Origin: Phlebotomus papatasi
Taxonomy: Eukaryota > Arthropoda > Insecta > Diptera > Psychodidae
Length of the DNA stretch: 64,000 nt
Assembly: GCF_024763615.1 (NCBI RefSeq)
Contig: NC_077224.1
Coordinates: 58,972,712-59,036,711 of the forward strand
Direction of reading: 5' to 3'
Shown here: positions 32,801-43,285 of the stretch, piece by piece
Layout of the letters: each line of letters starts with the position of its first letter
Numbering within the stretch: position 1 is the first letter of the stretch
The notes under the pieces: model-generated
Databases searched by the model: none
What the model saw: the letters and a program-made list of their open reading frames with translations, nothing else
What the model was told of the DNA's origin: nothing
Program-made: the position numbers and the translations under genes

Positions 32801-34480
32801 TCAGCGAATGTTGGTAGATTATCCTGGAATGCTGTAATAGGTGGCAGGACATCATCCATTAAACTGCTGCCTGAGTTACTCTCTCCAATCTCATCGTCCT
32901 CAATCAATTCTTCGCGTTCCTCTGTCTTGATCATAATCACATGCTGCTTTGCATATTCTTCAGCCACTTCCTGATTCTGCTCCAACCAGATGCCCCGTTC
33001 AACGGAATCTACGATTTGGAGCTCAGCATTGCGCATGGGACATTCTTCAGAAGTGTGCGGAGCATCGCAGAAGCAGCAAATTGCACTCCTTGGGAGTCCT
33101 GTTACTTCATCGAAAGGTCCCGTGGTCTCTTCATCTTCACTCTGTGGGAACTGAGGCTCAAGTTCAGCCTCATTTTCTTCGTCGTTGTTGAGATCAAGGG
33201 GCCCCATGATGCTGGGTAGGTGTCGCCCATCTTGAGGTGCTTTCCTCACGTCATGCTTCAGCAGTTTTGGCCGGCCTCGTGGCTTCTTCAAGTCCAGTGT
33301 GTCACCAGAAAGGAATTTAACAGTTTTCTTTTTTGTGCCTTTGAGTGGTGCAGGAGGTAGAGAAGCTGATGAAGTGGAATCCACGAGATCCCTGCGCTTA
33401 ATAGCCGTTAAGCAGAGAGCTTCACCAGTATCTTCAGGGAGATCTAGAGGTGGTTCTTCTTCATCATCTTCCTCTTCTTCTTCATCATAGAATTCGCTTT
33501 CTTGATCCTTGGGATCAGTAGGATCAACGGGGAAGGGTAGTTTGGCCACAAGGGACATTTCTTTCTCTTTGGTCTTCATCTCGCACAATTCAGTTTTTAT
33601 CTTTTCAGCTATACGACAATCCAGAACCTCAGATGTGCTGTCTTCGAGAGGATTCCGAAAGTCCGATAGGGGATCCTTGCTGTGAACCCCACTAAAAGCG
33701 GGCAGAGGATCACAACTGCGGATGATCCCATTGAGATTGTCCTGAAACTGGACTTTCTTCACCTTCTTCGGCACAATGGATGCTGCCGTAGCGGCACTGT
33801 AGATACTCTCTGAACTCTCACTGACACCTTTTACAATCTTATCGCTGGAAGATGTCTGACTCTGGTCCAGGGACAGACCCGCGAAATTACCTTTGATGCT
33901 GTGACGACTGCAACAGGGAAATTGTAAATATTTAGAAGGGATTGTTCAGGGTAAGCGTGGGTGAAACTTCAGGGTGAGGATTGGGGGTCGCGGAAAAAAA
34001 TTAGCATTTTCAATAGTTTAGAGTCCAACCTATCCAGCCGGATGTGTAAAATGCACAGAAGGGTACACAGGAAGGTACACAGAGGGATTTGAAGAGGGTT
34101 GGAAAAAAACGGACAAATAGATTTTAGGGGTTGGGGTATATGGTCAAGTATTCTCCATATTTATGCCCAGGGAGGACATCATAGTGAAAAAAAAACTAGG
34201 CGAAAAAAACTCACCCATTGCCATTGGCCAGGTCATTCTCGGCTAATTTTAGCAGATAAGAGACAAATTCCACATCATTCTTGAATGCCAATGTCGACCG
34301 AAAAGTATCCCATCGTTCAGCATTTCTTGTTCCAATGTAAATATTCTTGCTGAAATTCTGATGGCGAAACTTCTTGCTATTCACACCAAGTGGTACATTT
34401 CGATTATGTGGCGTTGTGTTGGGCTGTTGGTTTTCATTGCTGAACTCAAACTCGGACGAGGACTCATGTGACTTGGGCAT
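23895..34480 (-). CDS. PRDM-type transcription regulator: zinc knuckle, PR/SET domain, about seven C2H2 fingers, long low-complexity tail; eight exons
   Basis: Exons (minus): 34480-34215, 33907-32406, 28023-27815, 27746-27599, 27537-27336, 27273-27110, 27039-26673 and 26349-23895; the join stays open for 1,770 codons. Exon 2 (aa ~89-589) has an acidic stretch, a CX2CX3HX4C knuckle (CCFCDAPHTSEEC, aa ~370) and, at aa ~460-589, a PR/SET fold with LGPLIGKI, ESNWMRYIRPA and a GCELLYWSD end. Exons 3-6 (aa ~590-830) encode the C2H2 fingers, for example CKVCSIAVLGKENIMKHAAQ and CKLCSKLLGSRAALQRHSKE. Exon 7 begins with a basic RRRRKS. Exon 8 is one 818-residue Q/S/N/H-rich region with QQQQQ and QQQQ runs. 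Knuckle plus PR plus finger cluster resembles PRDM10/PRDM15; family is secure, exact member is not. PR domains often lack methyltransferase activity, and I cannot judge it here. A nuclear DNA-binding regulator is inferred. Confidence 0.9.
26420..26626. repeat. Near-perfect hairpin in PRDM intron 7
   Basis: Arms 26420-26517 and 26528-26626 are complementary over ~98 bases with about three mismatches and a ~10-base loop. It lies between exons 7 and 8 of the PRDM gene, so the pre-mRNA should fold there. It has no flanking features that identify a transposon family. Confidence 0.85.
28985..29425. repeat. Dispersed ACCGGTTC repeat, copy 2
   Basis: Same order of motifs as 5725-6130 (TCATTACCGGTTCATAACCG, GATCTTGGAAAACCGTTATT, AACGAAATGTCTGGGTAGGT), diverged and with an extra insertion near 29275-29335. 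Confidence 0.55.
30085..30356. repeat. Inverted repeat with CCGAAAGCCAAAATC units
   Basis: Direct copies of AAAATCCCGAAAGCCA at about 30117-30150 face inverted counterparts (GGCTTTCGAGATTTTGG) at 30300-30340. GAAGGAACC-like outer ends also pair. Confidence 0.55.
30500..30700. mobile_element. Degenerate copy of the CTTCAGACT-ended MITE
   Basis: It shares TTAGATATTAAGGAGCTGAT and TTCACTAAATTTTGAAAA with 61328-61548 and the order of segments with 32177-32378. Its ends have decayed. Confidence 0.4.
30743..30992. mobile_element. ~250-bp MITE, CACTCAGAAAAAAA family, copy 1
   Basis: Shares the blocks TGTTAATTTTACACCTTTTT, CACCGATTTCGGAT and AACATTTCCGGAATGTTATT with 47700-47943 and, reversed, with 55568-55806. 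Right end CTCAGTGTA. Confidence 0.75.
31721..32174. mobile_element. GGGTAAGTGTGCC TIR element, copy 3 (reverse)
   Basis: Reverse orientation relative to 9783-10212 (GTGCCAAATTTCGGCATAGT leads). It contains a local expansion, AGCTGGCCGGAATTGCA, three times in a row at 32113-32163. Confidence 0.8.
32177..32378. mobile_element. 202-bp CTTCAGACC-ended MITE beside a PRDM splice donor
   Basis: Ends CGGGCTTCAGACCTAAAG and TCCAGTCTGAAGCCGG are inverted. Its edge lies 28 bases from the exon end at 32406, and it abuts the element 31721-32174. Confidence 0.75.
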
Positions 34481-35369
34481 CGCACATAATTCAGAAAAGC
34501 TAGCAATTTTCCACCAAATATTCTTTCACCTCACCCACATCAAACCGACTAAAAATTCCAACAAGATGCGGAAGTGCAAGGAAGAAGAAAAAAAACTCTG
34601 AGATGGAATTTTCTCCGGATCGTGGGAGAAGAAGAAAAAATTCCAAAAAAATCACTAAACCACCTTTTTCTTCTTCCCAAAACCACTCAGACTCACTATA
34701 CAAAGCTTCCCAAAATTTCTTTTTTTTTTTTTTGGGGAAAAAACTTTGCTCTTTGGCGATAATTTGTGCACACACACTGTGTGTTGGGGAAAAGTTTCTG
34801 TATTTACGTAAAAGTTGCTGTCAACCGTTTTGCCTGGCTCCAGAGAGAGACACCCATACAGTTACAGAACAGAACCCTGCCTGCACCCCAACTACCCCTC
34901 TCTGAACACCATCAATAGCACAATTGTGAGATTTTCCATCCTGCTTTTCCCATCTCAGCGTCCCGTCGTCCTTTTTCACGCATGCATTTATTGATATTTT
35001 ACCCTCAGCCCACGCCCTCCGCCTGTCCAGCAACCCCTCGAGAACCGACCAACTCACGAGGACCCGTACTGGAAAATGGCGCGGATGCGCAACGCACATT
35101 TTCCCTCAATTTCCACCCCAAACATCCAAAAGGAGTGGTGAAGTTCACAAAGATACATTCCACACTTCGATGAGACTTTTGCAAATGCCTCTGGAATTTT
35201 CACCACATTTTCTCCCGCTCTCACCAAGTTCTCTCATTTGGCTTTTCCGTTTTGAAGTAATAATGTTTGGAAAATGCTGGAAAAATCCGTTTAGAAACTT
35301 TGAAAACTCCCATACACCGCTTGATGAAGAAAGTTTCGCTTCTATGAGTTTTAATAGGAAATAAGTTAC

Positions 35370-35591
35370 TTAGGGGAAAGTACTCTCCCTTCGAACGTTC
35401 ATGCCTTCGAATAATGTGAATTTTCTTTTGTTTTTCCTTAAAGACTCACACATTTCTATTAAATATTAATTAGATTATCATAAATTATTGATAATTACAA
35501 GATAATTATGTGTAAATCTCTTAGGAAAATAAAAGAAAATTCATATTATTCGAAGGCATGAACATTCGAAGTCAGAGTACTTTCCCCTAAT
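35370..35591. mobile_element. 222-bp MITE with ~55-bp inverted ends
   Basis: TTAGGGGAAAGTACTCTCCC at the left is matched by GAGTACTTTCCCCTAA at the right, and TTCATGCCTTCGAATAATGT by its complement further in. Confidence 0.8.
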
Positions 35592-36089
35592 TTATTTTAG
35601 GAAATACAATTTTATTATTAATACTGAAAATTTAATTAGGAACTCGCAGAAAATAATTTCATCCCATATAGAACCATTAAAATTAATGAAGCGATGAAGT
35701 TCTCGTTCTAATGAAATAATATTAATTCTATATAATAGCAAATTAAATTGACTTTGCAATTCATTTCGAAATAATTGTATATTTAATTTTTCGAACAATT
35801 TTAAGTACAGAGTAGAACCGGAGATACAGATGAGTAATTAAAACTGTACACGTATAACCGAAATTATATATAAAATATGCTATAGAATTTGTTTATAATA
35901 ACATGCATAAACACCCCATCCTCAAATAAAAATATTTAGGTTTTATCAATTTTAAACAATCAAAAACATCGATACAAGCATTTTATATTTTTTATCTGTT
36001 AATAAAAATTTATTATCAGACAAAAAATGCATGTGAATCAATTTTAAGCGTACAATAAAATTGAAAATTTAGAGCAAGAGAAAAATATC

Positions 36090-36422
36090 TACAGTAGAGT
36101 CTCGCTATAGGCCATCGCTCTATAGTCCACAATTTATCGACTGTTGATTTCAAAACACTGATTTTAAGTTAGGTTATGTTTTTTAGTATGCGACATGCAT
36201 AATTATTTTAATATTTTTGGCAAACTTTATTGAGTAGTTGTGATAGTTGTGATCCACAATGAAGAGAGCAAGGACAAGTACCACAATCGCAAAGAAAGTG
36301 GAAGTCGTCGAGCAATTTCAATACTAAAAATCGTTGATAATTTTAAAAAATTACATGGACTATAGGGCGACCTAAGTGTCAAATTTGAAACCAAATATGG
36401 ACTATAGCGAGATTCTACTGTA
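36090..36422. mobile_element. Tigger/pogo MITE with transposase remnant
   Basis: TA-CAGTAGAGTCTCGCTATAGG at the left, ATAGCGAGATTCTACTG-TA at the right. Inside, an ATG frame reads KRARTSTTIAKKVEVVEQF, which resembles the start of a CENP-B/pogo helix-turn-helix. It is therefore an internal deletion of a pogo-family transposon. Confidence 0.75.
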
Positions 36423-36536
36423 CTTTCATTAGAATTAATATTCATGTAAAAACTATTATTAGATAAAAATTTCAAGAAAAAAATGAAAATTTAGTTTAGG
36501 ATTCCTAAACATTTAGATGACACCACTATATCATCC

Positions 36537-37059
36537 TTAACCCTTTAAGGACGATTGGAACACCGGTGTCCCATAAAGAAAATAATTTTTCCTAACTACC
36601 TAAAGTTAGTTTTTCCTTATGTTGGTACGTAATTGCAAAGTAGAAGGTTGAAACAATCTAGGGTATTTTTTGCAAGTCTCCAGCTATTTGCTATATAGTA
36701 AATTTTAAGCTAAAAAATGATGAATTTTTAAATTTTCTTATTGAAAATTGATTTTGATTATTTTTTATACTTCCGATTTTTTTTTAAGCAAAACAGTTCT
36801 GGAAAAAGAAACTACACTACTCAAGCATAATATTTTTCATTAGAATGAAAATTATCAGTCATTGGTATTGCTAGAAAAATTATTTAAATTTTTAGGCTAT
36901 TTTTGTCCCTGTTGCTCATAGAGGTAAAAAGTACACCGAATCAGATTCTCTTGGATTTTCTAAGGCTAGATATAAGACCTTTTACTGATTTTGTTTATCG
37001 GTTTCATTTTTATTGCTGATTTTCGGTCCGCGAAAACTGTCTCGTCGTTAAAGGGTTAA
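36537..37059. mobile_element. ~520-bp TTAA element, copy 1
   Basis: TTAA-CCCTTTAAGGACGATTGG at the left, GTCTCGTCGTTAAAGGG-TTAA at the right. Copies at 38667-39190 (reverse) and 42087-42607 have the same ends and TTAA flanks. This suggests a non-autonomous piggyBac-like family. Confidence 0.8.
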
Positions 37060-38375
37060 ATCATACATGATAAGATGTACTTGTCAATCTTAAATCAAAA
37101 GATTTACTCAGTCAATAAGAAATATTATTTTATCGTGTGAAAAATAAAGAATTAAAAATTAAAAAAAAAAACTGCTGAATAGCCTAAGCAGAGAGAATTG
37201 AGTTGATAGATAATGTTTAGATTACTAAAATTAAAAATTCAAATTCAAAGAGTTTTGCATATCAATTTATAGATATTTATCACTTTTTTTCCTAAAAACG
37301 TAAAATAACGTTTTGGACTAAAGGTTTTTATTTAATTCCGGAATTTCACTAAGGAATTTTGAATTAAAAAAAAATTAAAGATTAATTGTTCTTATTCTAC
37401 TATCTTCAGTTAAAATTTCTAGTTTTTTCTCTACTTAAATTATTATTAAAAGTAAAACACGTAGCTAAAAATAAATAATGGAATTGAACTTGAGGGAATC
37501 CAGAAGAGACACTTCCAGACTAGGCTTGACCAGTGACATTTTTTCTTTCTCAATTCTTTGCTTTTCCATCTTTTCTTTCACTCTTTCTTTCTAATTCATC
37601 TTTTAAAATTTTATTTTCTTTTGCATATTTGCTTGCCACGCATTTGTAAGAGGGTTGTACCCTGTTTGTAGTGGTTTTTTAAATAAATTGAAATTGAGAT
37701 GTATTTTTATTTTTAATTAATTTGTTACATGTTTAGTACACGAATAATATTTAAAATTTAGATTACATAAAGAATAATATATCCTAAAATTTTAATCTGC
37801 TATTAAAGGTAAGTCACTTCGGGAAACTCGAGCCAATCAAATCGAGTAATACAAGGGGAAGCCCTACATTTTTGAGGGATTCTGAGCAGCCCATATATTT
37901 TATTTCAGGAGCTTTTAGTACCCATACAATTTTTCAGGATATCCGGGAAACCCGCAAATTTTCTGTAGGGAATCTGTAACTTGTTCCATTGTGATTTCTT
38001 ATAAGTTACCTGTTAATTATTCTTTTAGATCATCTTTTAAGCAACTGAAATAACAAACAAACAGGAGAGCTGGAGGTTATATGGCTCTCATGGCTCTTAA
38101 TTTTTATTTTTCCCATAATTGTTTTAATAATTAAATATTTACTAATTGTTTTCAAGGAAGCTTTACCATATATATATTGTTGAAAATTTTAAGTAATATT
38201 TTTGGTTCATGTGGGAAGCTTTCAGGTTTCGCACAGAGTCTGACTCATTTCACCATTTTGAGCTATTAAAGAGGTTCCTAGTTACGCATTTTCAACGTGT
38301 TTTACCAGTAAGTTGCAATCAGTTCAAAGATCAAATTCTCGAACGTAACCTGTCACAACTGTTGGAATGCATGGG

Positions 38376-38550
38376 TTAATCGGAAATTTAACCATGACTA
38401 AAACCATTATAGAACACTCCATTTTGTATCAATCCGAAACACTTTTCCTTCTTTTGAGCAGAGAGGCAAAATTATCTTTATAAAATATATTAACCAGTAA
38501 CCAGGGAAAAACTTATCCGGTTACGGTCATGAATTTGGACACAGATTAGA
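38376..38550. repeat. Inverted duplicate member 1
   Basis: Runs GGTTAATCGGAAATTTAACC to ATTTGGACACAG and matches, in reverse, 41905-42086 (3.5 kb away): shared CTTCTTTTGAGCAG and ACCAGTAACCAG. Confidence 0.6.
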
Positions 38551-38666
38551 AAATTTCTGAAAATTCCATATAAATTTCCAAATCATTGGTATAATCTCAA
38601 CTTTATAAGAAATTATAGATATGCGAGAACAACTTAATGTGAATTGTATATAAAATTCAATCAGCA

Positions 38667-39190
38667 TTAACCCTTTAACGACGAGACATTTTTTACGGAC
38701 CGAAAATCAATAGTAAAAATTAAACTGAGAAACATAATCAATGATAAGTCTTACATCTAAACTTGGAAAGTCCAACAGAGTCTGATTCGGTGTATTTTAT
38801 GTTTCTATGAATGATAGGGACAAAAATAGCCCAAAAGTTTAAGTAATTTTTCTGTCAATACCAATGAATAATATTTTTCGCTTTAATGAAAAATATTACG
38901 TATGAGTATTGTAGTTTTTATTGCCAAAACGGTTTTGTTTAAAAAAAATAAGAAGTATAAAAAAATAAATAAAATAAATTATGAATTTGAGAATTAAAAA
39001 ATTCGCCATTTTTGAGCTTAAATATTTACTACATAGCAAATAGCTAGAGACTTGCAAGAAATATTCTAGATTCATTCAACCTTCTACTTTACAATTATAT
39101 ACAGACATAAGAAAAAAATAACTTTGGGTAGTCAGGAAAAATTATTTTCTTTATGGGACACCGATGTTCCAATCGTCCTTAAAGGGTTAA
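38667..39190. mobile_element. ~520-bp TTAA element, copy 2 (reverse)
   Basis: TTAA-CCCTTTAACGACGAGACA at the left and AATCGTCCTTAAAGGG-TTAA at the right, reversed relative to copies 1 and 3. Confidence 0.8.
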
Positions 39191-39599
39191 GGGATTGAAT
39201 CTTATTGTTTTCAAAACAAAATTAGAAGTGCAAATAAATTAAATAAAAGTCTTAAATGAGATGTTTGCATTAATTATATATCTAATTTAGGATCTTTAGG
39301 ATATTTGAAGAAAAAATATAGGTACAAATGACAATTTTTACCCTAAGGCCCAACCTTCAATGAAGCAAAATTTCCTTGATTCTTCTTAAACAATTTTTAT
39401 AAGCTTTTCTCAATTTTGACTGCCAAAGCTTATTATATTTATTATAAGGATAATAGGCTTTATGTGACTTTAAATTTAATTTAAAGTATTTGGCGGGATT
39501 TTCTTTGTTGATATGTGGTGAAAATCTCAAAGCATAGCAAATTTATTCAAAGAAATCCTACGGTGTTCATGCTCTGCTTCCTGTAACCCCTTGGGTATC

Positions 39600-40383
39600 C
39601 TCAAGTCCCAAAGTATTGGTATGCGATGAAAGGACCAAGTAGTCCCTGATTGACATTTCGATGAGATTCGCCCTGTAATCTGGTCCAATGACGCCAAAAG
39701 GTCCCTTTGGCATGTGGGTGGAACGTGAGGTGAAGTCCACACGATGTCAGACCTCAACCCTTGGCCAGGGGTGCTTGAGGATTCGTGCGGGCGGCAGAGT
39801 GTGACATATCCGCTTTTTGTTTGGTGGTGTGTTCTGAGGAAAGTGAATTCACAGTTCACCACCCTCTCTCTCAGTTCTCTCTGGTTCTCTCCTGAGAGAA
39901 TTTGGGGGGAGAATAGCAGGGACTTAGCGCGAGTCAGAAGCAGATTGTGGTAGAAGACACACGAAGAAGGGTAATATAGCTACGGAGTTTTTGGTGAAAA
40001 GGAAGTTCATTTTTGCACTGAGATTTTACTTCTTCATAAGTGAAAAGTCGATATAATTGTGGCTGTTTTTAGTGCTAGTCCAACATTTGACCAAGGATCT
40101 CAGTGATAGTGTCTGGAAGAATTTAGATGTGACCAGAGGGTGCAGTGATGTGAAAATTCTAGAATCTAGAGTATTTGAAAAATCGAATCCAGCACGTCCA
40201 TTAGTGGAAAAGCAACTTGGAAACTGTATTAGTAATATGGCTGAGATTGACTATCCCTTAGGATTGTCCAGTGTCTGTGATTGAAGCCCTGCCAAAAGGG
40301 TTCCTTGTGCTGAGGGTTGAAGAAAAAAGAGACACACAAGTACGTGGAATAAGTTCAATTATCGATTTTTCTCCAACAGTAGG
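39600..40383 (+). promoter_or_regulatory. Promoter-like and 5' UTR region, GAGA-rich
   Basis: The stretch is clearly richer in G and C than its surroundings. It contains clustered CTCTCTCTC / GAGAGAA motifs at 39865-39900, the sort of GAGA-factor-like repeats common at fly promoters. It is followed by about 480 bases without long open frames and then an ATG-started signal-peptide-like exon. The role is inferred from composition and position only. Confidence 0.4.
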
Positions 40384-40438
40384 ATGAATAGTTTAATTTT
40401 GACTCTCATGTTTCTGTCTTTCTCTCTCTCACCCTTGG
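40384..40438 (+). CDS. Putative first coding exon with signal-peptide-like sequence
   Basis: ATG followed by 17 codons of hydrophobic and serine residues (MNSLILTLMFLSFSLSPL), then a perfect donor, G|GTGAGT, at 40438/40439 in phase 1. This is what a first coding exon of a secreted or membrane protein looks like. If spliced to the possible acceptor TTATAG ending at 47264, the frame continues into exon 47267 with one junction valine (phase 1 to phase 1). That agreement has a one-in-three chance of being accidental. It may instead belong to another gene whose later exons I cannot see. Confidence 0.4.
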
Positions 40439-40884
40439 GTGAGTACTCGGAAAATCCCTCTGAAGCCCTCCTTCTGGTCTTGGCTTTAAATTCGTCATCC
40501 AGCCCGCCCTTCTTTCTCACTCGCACCCTCCGCGCATTTACATGTTCTCCCTAATGTTTTGTGGGATGACTCACATGCACCTTAACTTGGGAATTTTCAC
40601 AGTTTTCTTTACCGACAACCTCTACTCCCATCCTCCCAAAACCTATTCATACAGCATCTCTCAATTAACTCCAAACAATTTCCTCTGAAACGCTCAACAT
40701 ATAGAGGCTTTCCTCAAGGAAACTTGTACATGAAACCATTACGGAAAATATAATAATTAAAAGCAATCTGTTAGAAGTTCAAGCTTCTAATGGTTCTGAT
40801 TGTGAGACTGATTTTTTGATAGGAAGATAAATAAATTAAAAGAATTTTTAAATTAATTAAAAAGATTATAATACTTCTTAGAAA

Positions 40885-41090
40885 AGCTATGCAAGCCAGT
40901 ATGAGGAGACCTCGATCTCGGTGCAGATCTAAGACAAGGTGGCTGAATCAAATTCAGGATCTTGCCTTGGTGTGCCTTGATATCGAACCCGAACATCTTC
41001 CTGAAGTGGCGGAGGATCGACAGGCGTGGGCTGATAAACTGGGTATCATGAATCAGCGACCCTAATAGGGATAAGTGATTAGGTTTCCCA
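40885..41090 (+). pseudogene. 3' remnant of a non-LTR retrotransposon (LINE) ORF
   Basis: A frame of about 56 codons ends at TAA near 41063 and reads RSRCRSKTRWLNQIQDLALV followed by AEDRQAWADKLGIMNQRP. The TRW-x-x-Q/D-I...A-x-DR-x-x-W pattern is the C-terminus of reverse-transcriptase ORFs in arthropod LINEs. A short 3' tail (AGGGATAAGTGATTAGG) follows. No upstream RT domain remains: a 5'-truncated, dead copy. Confidence 0.7.
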
Positions 41091-41904
41091 TTGATTTAAG
41101 TGATAAGTGACAAAAAGTTAATCCTGCATGGAAAAGATAGTGATAGAATTCATCAGCTTATGGGAACTATGAGCCCTGGCAGTGCAGTGGGGAAAAATGT
41201 CCAAAATTACCCAATACTCCGCTTGATTTCATGGGGGTATAAGTTTCTTGCAAAATTGCAGCAAAATTGACCTTTTATTGCAATTCAGACCATTTTATAT
41301 AAAAACGAAATCACCAATAATTTGGTCAAAGTAATAGTAAAAATTTCCCTCGAATTATGCTATTTCCCAAAAATCACATTAAGAAATTGTTCTAATTCTG
41401 TTTTAAATACAAACATAAACTTTTCTGTACTTTTACAGCTAACTATTTCAGAGATGCCCTGTTTTATCTAAATAACCTTACACTTTATGATAATGATGCT
41501 CAAGGATAATTTGTATAAGAAACATTTAAAAAAAAAAGATTCTTTATCTATAACTTTTTATTTTTTTAATATTCCTTTTAACAGTTCTCTAATATATAAA
41601 CACGGAATTTATGATCTGAATTTGGTCTTATTCTTTATTAACTTTTTGCAATGTTTCAGAGATTTTATAACGCACTTTAGATATAGAGAGAGGATAAATC
41701 AGATCAAGAGATTAATTAGCATCAATTGTAAAACTTAGACCGGTACGGTACTATACCATGACGCACAAACTTAGACGGATACGCCTTATAAAGCCGAGGA
41801 ATTAAGCTACATACAAATCATATTTACTTACTGATATAACTGACGCCGCAAACAACTGCTAGTCCATTACGTGCCACTGTCCTACAATTTCACAGCTATA
41901 ATGA

Positions 41905-42086
41905 ACTGGGTCCAAATTCAGTACGATAACCAGAAAAGTTTTTGACTGGTTACTGGTAGATATTATGTATATTATAAAGATGTTTTTGCCTCACTGCACT
42001 GCTCAAAAGAAGGGAAAGTGCCTCGGATAATTACAAAATGGAGTTTTGTACGAGATAATTGGTTTTAGCCATGGCTATATTTCCGA
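41905..42086. repeat. Inverted duplicate member 2
   Basis: Reverse-orientation relative of 38376-38550, ending exactly where the TTAA element 42087-42607 begins. Confidence 0.6.
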
Positions 42087-42607
42087 TTAACCCTTTAAGG
42101 ACGATTGGAACACCGGTGTCCCATAAAGATAATAATTTTTGCTGACTACCTAAAGTTATTGTTTTCTTATGTCTGTACATAATTGTAAAGTAGAAGGTGG
42201 AAGGAATCTAGAATATGTTTTGCAAGTCTCTAGCTATTTGCTGTATTAGTAAATATTTAAGCTCAAAAATGGCGGATTTTTAATTTCTCAAATTCATAAT
42301 TGATTTTATTTATTTTCTATAATTCCGATTTTTTTACACAAAACCCTTTTGGCAATAAAAACTACAATACTCATGTAATATTTTTCATTAAAGCGAAAAA
42401 TATTATTCATTGGTATTGTCAGAAAAATTACTTAAATTTTTGGGCTATTTTTGTCTCTATCGTTCATAGACACAAAAAATACACCAAATCGGATTCTGTT
42501 TGCATTACGACGGTTATATGTAAGACGTTTTACAATTTTTGTTTATCCGTTTCATTTTTATTGCTGATTTTCGGTCCGTAAAAAGTGTCTCGTCGTTAAA
42601 GAGTTAA
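42087..42607. mobile_element. ~520-bp TTAA element, copy 3
   Basis: Same orientation as copy 1; TTAA-CCCTTTAAGGACGATTGG to GTCTCGTCGTTAAAGAG-TTAA. Confidence 0.8.
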
Positions 42608-43285
42608 TTACTAAAATATTCAAGGGCCCATCAACTTGATTGCATTAAATGAAAATAACTATTTAATAATTAATTTATTAATTAATAACTACTTTTCAGT
42701 TTTCTTTGAAAAAATTTACAGATATTGTACCGCGACTGCAACAAATTTGCCTGTTAATTCTTGTATTATTTCGGCAAACATTATGAAATATGTATTTTTA
42801 GATAGCTTTTAATGCGCAATTTTGAAATATGTCAGAGTGATAAGCCAATTCTCTTTGGGAAAAACTTGTCATTAGATTTCACTGCCTCTATGCAAAAACG
42901 TATGGAAAAATTAATGTCGAGAGACCCTTGAAAATATCCGCAAATTGTCGACAATGATTAAATTTGACAATAAGACTTATTTAAAAAAATATGTTCCTTA
43001 TAAAAACTAAACTTACTAGCCTTACTGGGTAACATAGAATTTATCATTAGAGAGCAAATATTCATCTGGATAAATTCTAACACATTATCCAAAAATGAAA
43101 AAAAATGTCATAACGCGTTTTCGAGCAATCCCAAAAAATATGGTTTGAGAAAGGAACAGGAAGGGTAGGGGCGAAATAAAGCACATGTCTCTAGGTCGAC
43201 CTAATGGTGGATCGTCCTTCAACGACGTACAAAAACTCCTATATCTGTCTGATTCGAATAACCGTATTTTCAATTTAAATTACAT

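Larger units (their letters stand above)
34481..39600. other. Intergenic region between the PRDM gene and the next gene's promoter-like region
   Basis: 34481-35200 is less AT-rich and probably holds the PRDM promoter and 5' UTR; no clear TATA box is visible. Further right are a 222-bp MITE (35370-35591), a Tigger-type MITE (36090-36422), two copies of a ~520-bp TTAA element (36537-37059 and 38667-39190), one member of an inverted duplicate pair (38376-38550), and a pyrimidine-rich block ending in AAATAAATTGAAATTGAG (37540-37700) that resembles a LINE 3' end. No gene is seen. Confidence 0.65.

Noticed and set aside
34500..34775. Overlapping frames upstream of the PRDM start
   Set aside because: Driven by A/T homopolymers and AAG/CTT runs; more likely promoter and 5' UTR.
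39527..39862. 111-codon minus-strand frame in the promoter-like region
   Set aside because: No recognisable domain or splice context; composition of the region explains the absence of stops.
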